Shown here in pieces: positions 57,031-64,000 of a stretch of 64,000 nt of DNA. The DNA lies in the NCBI GenBank assembly GCA_018780365.1, contig JADMJR010000210.1, forward strand, positions 1-64,000. The letters are read 5' to 3'. The notes below the pieces were generated by a model. The model made no database searches. It was given only the letters and a program-made list of their open reading frames with translations, and was not told where the DNA came from. The first letter of the stretch is position 1, and each line of letters opens with the position of its first letter. Position numbers and translations under genes: made by a program. The stretch is from Acidovorax sp. Lineage in GTDB: Bacteria > Pseudomonadota > Gammaproteobacteria > Burkholderiales > Burkholderiaceae_C.

Positions 57031-57678
57031 ATGCCGAACTGGGTCACCAACAAAATCAGCGCTTCGCCCGCCGTCATTACGGCCATGTTGAACACCGATG
57101 GCCGCATCGACTTCAACACAATGGCGCCCTTCCCTGGCGATGACAAATGGGATGGAATTTCAATGGCCGCCGAGGAGGCAGCCCAAATTGTCATCGGTGC
57201 GCCACTTAGCGATCACCCGTTGCTGGCAAGCCTTGAAGCCAGCAACCGCAGCAACTTCGATATCAAGAAGCTGTCCGAAAAATGTTTCGAGCAGTTCGTG
57301 GGCATGCTGCGCAACCATCGCAAATGCGGCTACCTGCACAGCATGGACTTTGCCCGCAAGGTGTGGGGTACAAAGTGGAATGCATGCGATCAGTCCCACG
57401 ACGTGGACCAGGGAACGGCCACTTTCGACACAGCGTGGTCTTGTCCAGAAGGAGTTCTCGTGGAGTTGTCGAAGCGCTTCCCCGATGAATCTATCGCCAT
57501 CGAATTTGCCGACGAAGACATTGGCAGCAACTGCGGCAGCTTCACCTTGAAAAACGGCGTCGCGATCACCTCCGACATTGCGCCCGCATGGCGAAACCAG
57601 ACTGAAGAAATGCGAGCGAAGTGGAAAGCGTTTGCTCACAAGGTCAAGGGCACCGACCCGGCCGACTACGAAGACTGA
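57031..57678 (+). CDS. DUF1281/YubB ferredoxin-like domain protein
   Basis: MPNWVTNKISASPAVITAML...FNTMAPFP... Confidence 0.7.
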   Translation: MPNWVTNKISASPAVITAMLNTDGRIDFNTMAPFPGDDKWDGISMAAEEAAQIVIGAPLSDHPLLASLEASNRSNFDIKKLSEKCFEQFVGMLRNHRKCGYLHSMDFARKVWGTKWNACDQSHDVDQGTATFDTAWSCPEGVLVELSKRFPDESIAIEFADEDIGSNCGSFTLKNGVAITSDIAPAWRNQTEEMRAKWKAFAHKVKGTDPADYED

Positions 57679-57683
57679 ACCCA

Positions 57684-57706
57684 GCCCGCACCACGCGGGC
57701 TTTTTT
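57684..57706 (+). terminator. Intrinsic terminator between co-directional early genes
   Basis: GCCCGCACCACGCGGGCTTTTTT. Confidence 0.8.
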
Positions 57707-57722
57707 ACGCCCAGGAGGCGCA

Positions 57723-57920
57723 ATGCAAAACGTCGACACAACGGTGCAGCAGGTGCTGCGCGTCACTGGCGCACCGCCGCCGATCACCGAACAGGAGCTG
57801 CAGCGCCTGCGCAGACAGGCCTGGGCCGATGTGGCCGCCATCGAGTCCAGCGACAGCCGCTACCACCGCGCGCTGGCCGATCAGGTCCAGCACAACGCGC
57901 ACATGGGGGTGTGGGCATGA
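57723..57920 (+). CDS. Small hypothetical phage protein
   Basis: GGAGG Shine-Dalgarno; MQNVDTTVQQVLRVTGAPPPITEQELQRLRRQAWADVAAIESSDSRY. Confidence 0.55.
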   Translation: MQNVDTTVQQVLRVTGAPPPITEQELQRLRRQAWADVAAIESSDSRYHRALADQVQHNAHMGVWA

Positions 57921-58219
57921 GCACAACGCGCACTCAATGGATGAAGCTGCGTTGCGACGCATCCCTCCAATCACCCACCGCCTACGGCAGCAACGGCTAC
58001 CGCGTTGAGCCACCGCCAGCACCCGAGGGGAAAGTGCGTTGCCCAGTTTGTTGGAAACCCGTGAAGCTGATGCAGCGCAGCGGTTTTGGAGGTCGGCGAA
58101 TACCTACACACAACTATGACCATGACATGGTGCTCCAGAAAGAGGCCGCCATGGAAGCTGCGCGCAAAGCTCTGCAGGTGGAAAGCACAGAGCAAAAAAG
58201 GGAAGGCGGTGCAGCGTGA
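57917..58219 (+). CDS. Small hypothetical phage protein with CPVC motif
   Basis: MSTTRTQWMKLRCDASLQSPTAYGSNGYRVEPPPAPEGKVRCPVCWKPVKLMQRSG. Confidence 0.55.
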   Translation: MSTTRTQWMKLRCDASLQSPTAYGSNGYRVEPPPAPEGKVRCPVCWKPVKLMQRSGFGGRRIPTHNYDHDMVLQKEAAMEAARKALQVESTEQKREGGAA

Positions 58220-58407
58220 CCGACCCCATGACCGCCCCGCACTTCACCACCGCCCGCCGCGATGCCCTGGCTGCATCCATGGCAGCCCAGGCCGAAACCA
58301 AGCGCCGCAACGACGAGGCCGCCCGCTCGGCCGCACTCAGGGCAGAGGCTGCCGCCATTGGCGCGGAACTGGACCCGGACGCACTTGAACAAGGAGACCC
58401 GCTATGA
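58216..58407 (+). CDS. Small hypothetical phage protein (GTG start)
   Basis: 63-aa ORF, 4-nt overlaps with both neighbours. Confidence 0.5.
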   Translation: MTDPMTAPHFTTARRDALAASMAAQAETKRRNDEAARSAALRAEAAAIGAELDPDALEQGDPL

Positions 58408-58937
58408 GCAGAAGCGGATACACCGACGACTACGGCGACGACGATCCCCTGGCCATGGGCCGCTGGCGCGCCGCTGTGAACAGTGCCCTCAACGGCAAGC
58501 GCGGCCAAGCAGCGCTGCGCGAGGTGCTGGCCGCGCTGGATGCCATGCCGGATAAAGCGCTGATTGGCGAGTCCCTGGTTACAGCAGATGGCGACTACTG
58601 CACGCTGGGCGTGTTGGGTGCCAAGCGCGGCCTGGACATGACCACCGTTGACCCGGAGGACTGGGACGCCGTGGCCGCCCTCTTTGGCATTGCTCCCGCG
58701 ATGGTCCGTGAAATCGTCTGGGAGAACGACGAAGGCACCAGTACCTACGAGTACGTGGATGTGGTGATCTGCGGACCAATGCCCCCGGACCACTTCCGAC
58801 CGCCCTACTACAAAGAGCGCCACAACCGCACCGTGCGCGTCGAGATCGACCAAGCCATCGTTGCCCGGCGTCGATGGGAACGCATGCGCAACTGGGTTGC
58901 TTCACATATCAAGCAGCCCGCAGGAGAACCCACATGA
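58404..58937 (+). CDS. Hypothetical phage protein
   Basis: 177-aa ORF in the early operon. Confidence 0.6.
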   Translation: MSRSGYTDDYGDDDPLAMGRWRAAVNSALNGKRGQAALREVLAALDAMPDKALIGESLVTADGDYCTLGVLGAKRGLDMTTVDPEDWDAVAALFGIAPAMVREIVWENDEGTSTYEYVDVVICGPMPPDHFRPPYYKERHNRTVRVEIDQAIVARRRWERMRNWVASHIKQPAGEPT

Positions 58938-59146
58938 AAGTAGTGATCGTTTGGACATTGGGCCCGCTGATCGCCTTCGGCATGGCCGCAGTTGCGGGCA
59001 CCACCTACGAGGACCGCGCAGAGCCCGAAGAGCTGCAGCGGCAGGCACAGCACTCCCGGGACTTCGCCGCCCGCAAGGTTTGCCAAGGGCAGGCCTTCGA
59101 GTGGGCCGACGACAAGACGCTGGTTTGCTTCAAGGAGCGGCCATGA
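58934..59146 (+). CDS. Small membrane/exported phage protein
   Basis: MKVVIVWTLGPLIAFGMAAVAGTTYEDRAEPEELQRQAQHSRDFAARKVCQGQAF. Confidence 0.5.
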   Translation: MKVVIVWTLGPLIAFGMAAVAGTTYEDRAEPEELQRQAQHSRDFAARKVCQGQAFEWADDKTLVCFKERP

Positions 59147-59865
59147 AAGAGCGCCCCATCCTTTTCAGTGGGCCCATGGTCCGCGCGCTGCTGGATGGCA
59201 GCAAGACGCAGACGCGGCGGGTGGTGAAGCCGACGCGCGGCCGTCCTATCGATTTTCTAGGTGGCGGCCCGATTGGGGGCCCCGACTGGAACAACCCTGA
59301 ATGCTGGGGCTACGAGCACCACGACAGCGCAACATGGGTGCTGCTGCGTCCAAGTGGTGAGCCTGATGATGCGCAGTATCCGTGCCCCTACGGCCAGCCC
59401 GGCGACCGGCTTTGGGTGCGTGAGTCCTTTGCACACATGTACCGCGGCAACGCGCAGCCCGAAAAGCGGGCTCCCGAGGATGTCGCATACATGGCCGACA
59501 ACCTGACGCCTGACCCGTACGTCTACGGATCCTGGAAGCCCAGCATCCACATGCCCCGCTGGGCCAGCCGCATCACCCTGGAAATCACCAGCGTGCGCGT
59601 GGAGCGTCTGCAGGACATCAGCGAGGCGGATGCGATGGCCGAAGGGATCACCCGACTGCCGCCGCCACCACCGCCGCAAACATTCAGCGGCCCCAACCGG
59701 TTCACGCTTGGCGGCATGGGCGTCGGCGCTTGCGCCGGAAGTGTCATCTGGAACGCGGCCACAGCGCAGGACCTGTACCGGCGCCTGTGGGAGTCCATCA
59801 ATGGCCCGGGAAGCTGGGACGCCAACCCCTGGGTCTGGGCCATCGAGTTTCGGAGGCTGCAATGA
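59143..59865 (+). CDS. Phage protein, possibly ASCH/PUA-like
   Basis: MKERPILFSGPMVRALLDGSKTQTRRVVKP...YGQPGDRLWVRESFAH. Confidence 0.65.
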   Translation: MKERPILFSGPMVRALLDGSKTQTRRVVKPTRGRPIDFLGGGPIGGPDWNNPECWGYEHHDSATWVLLRPSGEPDDAQYPCPYGQPGDRLWVRESFAHMYRGNAQPEKRAPEDVAYMADNLTPDPYVYGSWKPSIHMPRWASRITLEITSVRVERLQDISEADAMAEGITRLPPPPPPQTFSGPNRFTLGGMGVGACAGSVIWNAATAQDLYRRLWESINGPGSWDANPWVWAIEFRRLQ

Positions 59866-59963
59866 ACCGCCTGCGCGACTTCGCAATGCTGTACCGCATC
59901 TACCGCCAGTGCAACGGGCCCATCCGCGCACTGCGCATGGCGTGGCTGGTGGCGAGGGACTGA
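59862..59963 (+). CDS. 33-aa hypothetical phage peptide
   Basis: ATG overlap with previous gene; MNRLRDFAMLYRIYRQCNGPIRALRMAWLVARD. Confidence 0.4.
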   Translation: MNRLRDFAMLYRIYRQCNGPIRALRMAWLVARD

Positions 59964-60118
59964 TGCCATGGACTGCCCCACCGGAAAGGTGCAGCACCGA
60001 CAAGCCTCTCGTTCCATACCGCTGCGACTTTTGCGGCATGCGGCATGTGGGGCAGAGCAACGGCATGAAACGCCGGATCAAGACCGTCTACGACAACCAC
60101 CAATTGAGGTTCACATGA
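59963..60118 (+). CDS. Small hypothetical phage protein
   Basis: MPWTAPPERCSTDKPLVPYRCDFCGMRHVGQSNGMKRRIKTVYDNHQLRFT. Confidence 0.5.
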   Translation: MPWTAPPERCSTDKPLVPYRCDFCGMRHVGQSNGMKRRIKTVYDNHQLRFT

Positions 60119-61182
60119 ATGAAACGACAGAACTGATTGTTCTCCCGCCGCAGGAGTCCGTGCGCGCGGTGTTCACCACGCCGCTTGGCCTGGAGCCCTA
60201 CCTGCAACAGATCCGGGCTCACCTCGATACCTTCGAGGCTGACGTGTCTACCAAGAAGGGCCGCGATGCCATCGCGTCCATGGCCTACAAGGTCGCCAAG
60301 GGCAAGACCGCTCTGGACAACCTGGGCAAGGCCCTGGTCGATGAAATGAAGCGCGAGCCCGCCATGGTGGACGCAGAGCGCAAACGGATGCGGGACACCA
60401 TGGACCAGTGGAAAGAGGAAGTTCGGGCGCCGCTCACCGCGTGGGAAGAAGCCGAGGAAGCGCGGCAGGCCCGCCACAAGGCCGGGATTGAGTGGTTCCA
60501 GATCCGCGCCAAGGAATACCACGACCTTGACCTGCAGGAACTACGCACCAGCCTTGCGGAGGTGGAAGGCAAGGTGGTTGATGCGGCCTGGGAGGAATTC
60601 GAGGCCGAAGCCCACCGCGCCAAGGCGAAGGCCGTTGAAGCACTGGCCGCTGCAGTCGCTGCCCGTGAGAAGCACGAAGCCGAGCAGGCCGAACTTGCCA
60701 AGCTGCGCGCCGAGGCCGCCGCCCGTGAGCAGAAAGACCGCGAGGAGCGCATTGCCCGCGAGGCTGCAGAGAGGGCCCAGCGCGAAGCCGAAGCCAAGGC
60801 CCAAGCCGAGCGCGAAGCCGCCATCAAGCGTGAGGCAGAAGCCGCAGCCGCTGCAGAGCGCCGCGAGCTGGAATTGAAGCTGGCTGCGGAGCGTGCCGAG
60901 CGCGAGAAGGCCGAGGCAATCCAGCGCGAGCAGCAGGTCAAGGCAGACGCCGAACGCCGCGAAGCCGAAGCGGTCGCAGCCGAGCAGCGCCGCGTGGCCG
61001 CCATCGCCGAGGCCGAGGCCAAGGAGGCCAAGCGCCGCGAGGCCGACAAGGCCCACAAGACCGCCATCAACCGGGCCGCCCTCGACGCCTTCATGGCGGG
61101 AGGCATGACCGAGGAATGCGCAAAGCTTGCAGTCACCCTGATCGCCAAGAAGGCCATTCCGGCAGTTTCCATCACCTACTGA
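60115..61182 (+). CDS. Coiled-coil phage protein upstream of recombination genes
   Basis: Long Ala/Glu/Arg coiled coil following MNETTELIVLPPQESVRAVFTTPLGLEPYLQQIRAHLDTF. Confidence 0.65.
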   Translation: MNETTELIVLPPQESVRAVFTTPLGLEPYLQQIRAHLDTFEADVSTKKGRDAIASMAYKVAKGKTALDNLGKALVDEMKREPAMVDAERKRMRDTMDQWKEEVRAPLTAWEEAEEARQARHKAGIEWFQIRAKEYHDLDLQELRTSLAEVEGKVVDAAWEEFEAEAHRAKAKAVEALAAAVAAREKHEAEQAELAKLRAEAAAREQKDREERIAREAAERAQREAEAKAQAEREAAIKREAEAAAAAERRELELKLAAERAEREKAEAIQREQQVKADAERREAEAVAAEQRRVAAIAEAEAKEAKRREADKAHKTAINRAALDAFMAGGMTEECAKLAVTLIAKKAIPAVSITY

Positions 61183-61190
61183 GGAAGACC

Positions 61191-61973
61191 ATGAACGCAA
61201 CAACTACTGCGGAAGCTGCAGTGCTTGACCTGGAGCCCATTGAGCGAACTGCCCAGCCGCTTGCCTTGCAAGGAACTGGCGCAATCGCGGCGAACTCACC
61301 GGCCGCCATGATGATGCAGGCCATGTCGCAGGGCGCCGACCTGGCCCAGATCGAAAAGATGATGGACCTGCAAGACCGTTGGGAGCGCAAGGAAGCCGAG
61401 AAGGCCTACAACGCGGCTTTCGCCGCCTTCAAGGCCGAGGCCGTGCGCATCGTGAAGGGGCGCAAGGTCACAGACGGCCCGCTGCGCGGCAAGGAATATG
61501 CGGAGCTGCATGACGTGGTGGATGCCGTGACGCCAGCTCTATCCCGCCATGGACTCAGCACTGCCTGGAAGCTGACGCGCGACGAAAAGGATTGGCTGGA
61601 AGTTACCTGCACGCTCAAGCATGTCGGCGGCCATTCCGAGTCGGTCAGCATGGGCGGCCCGCCCGACGCCGGAGGCGCAAAGAACGCCCTGCAGGCACGG
61701 GCCAGCACCAAGAGCTACTTAGAGCGCTACACCCTGAAAGCCATCTGTGGCGTGGCCGAGGGTGGCGATGACACCGATGGCAACCCGCCCGCGCCCAGGG
61801 CTCCGCTTGAACTGATCGCTGCAGCGCGTGATGCAGCAATGGGCGGATGGAAGTCACTCGCGGCCTTCATGAAACAGCGAACTCAAGAAGAGCGCACCCA
61901 ACTCCAGTCGGAGGAACACGCCTTGAAGAAGGCGGCAAAGGCGGCGGATGCCGCGAAGGAGCAACAGCAATGA
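61191..61973 (+). CDS. ERF family single-strand annealing protein
   Basis: MDLQDRWERKEAEKAYNAAFAAFKAEAVRIVKGRKVTDGPLRGKEYAELHDVVDAVTPALSRHGLS. Confidence 0.85.
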   Translation: MNATTTAEAAVLDLEPIERTAQPLALQGTGAIAANSPAAMMMQAMSQGADLAQIEKMMDLQDRWERKEAEKAYNAAFAAFKAEAVRIVKGRKVTDGPLRGKEYAELHDVVDAVTPALSRHGLSTAWKLTRDEKDWLEVTCTLKHVGGHSESVSMGGPPDAGGAKNALQARASTKSYLERYTLKAICGVAEGGDDTDGNPPAPRAPLELIAAARDAAMGGWKSLAAFMKQRTQEERTQLQSEEHALKKAAKAADAAKEQQQ

Positions 61974-62617
61974 TCCACCATAACCACGAACAAGGCAGCG
62001 AAGCCTGGCTGGCCGCGCGCAAGGGATGCATTACCGGCTCGCGTTTCAAGGACTGCCGCGACAAGCTCAAGAGCGGCGGCCCGTCCAAAGCCTGCATTGC
62101 CTACGCGCAGGACACTGCCCGCGAACGTATCGGAGGCTTGGCGCCCGCCAAGTTCCAGAACGCAGCGATGCGCACCGGCACCGAGCAAGAACCGCTGGCC
62201 CGCTTGGCCTACGAGCGCCGCACCGGCAACCTGGTGGAAGAAGTCGGCTTCTTCACCACCGAAGACGGCCTTTTCGGCCTCAGCCCGGATGGCCTGATCG
62301 ATGACGACGGCGTGCTGGAAATCAAAACCATGGTTTCCAGCGACACCCTGTTCACTGCCGTGGCGGATGGCGACCTGTCGGCCTACATGGACCAGTGCCT
62401 GGGCTACCTGTGGCTGCTTGGCCGCCAGTGGGTGGATCTGGTCCTGTGGGCGCCAGACCTTGACCTGATGGTGATCCACCGCATCCACCGGGAGGAAGAC
62501 GCCATCGAGAAGCTGGAGTCGGACCTGATGGCTTTCGCCCGAATGGTGAAGCAGTATGAGACCACGCTGCGCGACGCCATAGCAGCGAACAACGAACAGG
62601 CCCTGCAGGCCGCATAA
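61970..62617 (+). CDS. YqaJ-type viral recombinase/exonuclease
   Basis: EQGSEAWLAARKGCITGSRF...GTEQEPLARLAYERRTGN...FGLSPDGLIDDDGVLEIK. Confidence 0.85.
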   Translation: MIHHNHEQGSEAWLAARKGCITGSRFKDCRDKLKSGGPSKACIAYAQDTARERIGGLAPAKFQNAAMRTGTEQEPLARLAYERRTGNLVEEVGFFTTEDGLFGLSPDGLIDDDGVLEIKTMVSSDTLFTAVADGDLSAYMDQCLGYLWLLGRQWVDLVLWAPDLDLMVIHRIHREEDAIEKLESDLMAFARMVKQYETTLRDAIAANNEQALQAA

Positions 62618-62625
62618 GGACACAC

Positions 62626-63078
62626 ATGCCCAAGATGATCGGAATGATGCGCCTCGGGCGCGATGCCGAGTTGCGCTACACGCCCAACAATGAGCCCGTC
62701 ACCAACCTCTCGCTGGCCTACGCTCACGGCAAGGCCGGCCAGGACGGCAAGCGCCCTACCCAGTGGATTGATGCCACGCTGTGGGGCAAGCGCGCCGAGT
62801 CGTTGACGCAGTACCTCACCAAGGGCGGGCTGCACTGCTTCACCCTGGACGAATTGAACATTCAGACGTTTCAGAAGCAGGACGGCAGCACCGGCACAAA
62901 GCTGGTTGCGCGGGTTCTGGATGTTGAGTTGGGGTCGCGCCAGGATGCGGCCCCTGCCGCCACACCAGCACCAGCCGCCAGACCAGCGCCGCCACCGCAA
63001 CGGCAGGCCCCAGCGCCCGCACCGCGTGGCTCCACGGGGTCTGGGTTTGACGACATGGATGACGACATCCCGTTCTGA
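62626..63078 (+). CDS. ssb: Single-stranded DNA-binding protein
   Basis: MIGMMRLGRDAELRYTPNNEPVTNLSLAY; acidic C-terminal tip DDMDDDIPF. Confidence 0.9.
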   Translation: MPKMIGMMRLGRDAELRYTPNNEPVTNLSLAYAHGKAGQDGKRPTQWIDATLWGKRAESLTQYLTKGGLHCFTLDELNIQTFQKQDGSTGTKLVARVLDVELGSRQDAAPAATPAPAARPAPPPQRQAPAPAPRGSTGSGFDDMDDDIPF

Positions 63079-63100
63079 CCCACCCAGCCCCAACCCCCAA

Positions 63101-63123
63101 GCCACCCGAGAGGTGGCTTTTTT
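63101..63123 (+). terminator. Intrinsic terminator between co-directional early genes
   Basis: GCCACCCGAGAGGTGGCTTTTTT. Confidence 0.8.
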
Positions 63124-63144
63124 ACGACCACCACAGGAATCGAC

Positions 63145-63720
63145 ATGAACATCACGATCAACAACCCCGTCTTCAAATTTCATTCCGCACCGGCCATGAC
63201 CAGCGCTCTGTTTGCATCGCTGCTGCGCGGCAACGATCCGGGCGAGTCAGCTCCAGCCGCAACCGTGGCAGGGCGCCCACAGATCGGCGAGCACTGGGAA
63301 GGCCAGGGCGGCATCTACGCCGGAGACTTCCGCACGGGCGATGGCCCCATCTACGGCCTGATCGTTGCGCCCGAGCAGGACATTGGCCGCGCTACCTGGG
63401 GGGCGAATGGCGAGCGTGACCTGTCCGACTGGGATGGCCTGGAGAACACCCGCCGCCTGGTCAACGAGTGCCCCGCTGCAAAGCTGGCCGCTGGCTACAC
63501 CCGCGACGAGCACACCGACTTCTACCTGCCAGCGCGCCGCGAGCTGCAGCTGGGCGCAGCCAACCTGCACGACACGTTTGGTAAGGAGAGCTGGTACTGG
63601 ACCAGCACGCCACGCGCTGAGCACTACGCGTGGGCGGTCGATTTCGAGCACGGCAGCACGGGCCTCTACACCCGGAGCATCGAGTTCCGTGTCCGCCCCT
63701 TCCGCAGATTCGTCTATTGA
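63145..63720 (+). CDS. DUF1566-like (C-type-lectin-fold-like) phage protein
   Basis: FYLPARRELQLGAANLHDTFGKESWYWTSTPRAEHYAWAVDFEHGSTGLYTRSIEFRVRPFRRF. Confidence 0.6.
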   Translation: MNITINNPVFKFHSAPAMTSALFASLLRGNDPGESAPAATVAGRPQIGEHWEGQGGIYAGDFRTGDGPIYGLIVAPEQDIGRATWGANGERDLSDWDGLENTRRLVNECPAAKLAAGYTRDEHTDFYLPARRELQLGAANLHDTFGKESWYWTSTPRAEHYAWAVDFEHGSTGLYTRSIEFRVRPFRRFVY

Positions 63721-63768
63721 GCCCTTCACCCATTTCTCTCCACCCCATCCACTCCACAGGAGCATCCA

Positions 63769-64000
63769 GTGAACATCAAGACCAAAGCCACCATCCCAGC
63801 CATCAACCAACCCTGGCCCGAACAGGGCGGTATCTACATCGGCTCCCGCCTGATCGACGGCGCCGTGCACCACATCGTCATCGCTGATGGAGGCACGACG
63901 CACGACCTCGAAGACCAGACTGCCAAAGCCGCCCAGGGCGCGCAGTTCGGGGAAATCAACGGCCACAGCGACTGGCACGCTGGCGACCAGGAAGACGTGA
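63769..64000 (+). CDS. N-terminal part of a second DUF1566-like phage protein, truncated by the window
   Basis: GTG start VNIKTKATIPAINQPWPEQGGIYIGSRLIDGAVHHIVIADGG; resembles GQGGIYAGDFRTGDGPIYGLIVAPEQ of the preceding gene. Confidence 0.5.
   Translation, partial: MNIKTKATIPAINQPWPEQGGIYIGSRLIDGAVHHIVIADGGTTHDLEDQTAKAAQGAQFGEINGHSDWHAGDQEDV

Overview
GC-rich betaproteobacterial (Comamonadaceae/Acidovorax-like) DNA. About 1-14.8 kb is ordinary chromosome: lectin-domain fragment, EF-hand protein, TAXI-type solute-binding protein, DUF1631 protein, EttA, RhlE-type helicase overlapping an NAD(P)-binding protein, endonuclease/exonuclease/phosphatase protein, M14 peptidase, KefB-type antiporter. 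A tRNA-Arg(TCT) gene is cut in its anticodon arm at about 14.91 kb. From there to the window end is one prophage of podovirus type, whose right end is not in the window. Leftward-transcribed late genes (about 15.9-46.4 kb) include the lysis cassette, tail/fibre proteins, ejection proteins, N4gp56-type capsid, P22-like portal and terminase. Leftward replication and nin-type genes lie at 46.4-52.4 kb. The immunity region is at 52.9-55.5 kb, and rightward early/recombination genes (ERF, YqaJ, SSB) run from 56 to 64 kb. Most notable signals: (1) a six-copy motif CCCC-N3-5-GGGTTCG(A/C/T)C, always in the same orientation upstream of late transcription blocks, usually about 31 nt from an ATG that is preceded by a hairpin instead of a Shine-Dalgarno; (2) a roughly 390-nt hairpin-rich non-coding leader with GCAA tetraloops behind a strong early promoter, followed by more structured RNA and intrinsic terminators placed before co-directional early genes, suggesting RNA-based antitermination; (3) a translationally coupled HTH / HipA-like kinase / DUF3037-like operon in the immunity region; (4) a moron island with a YafO-type toxin-antitoxin pair and a secreted protein resembling a piece of a phage ejection protein.
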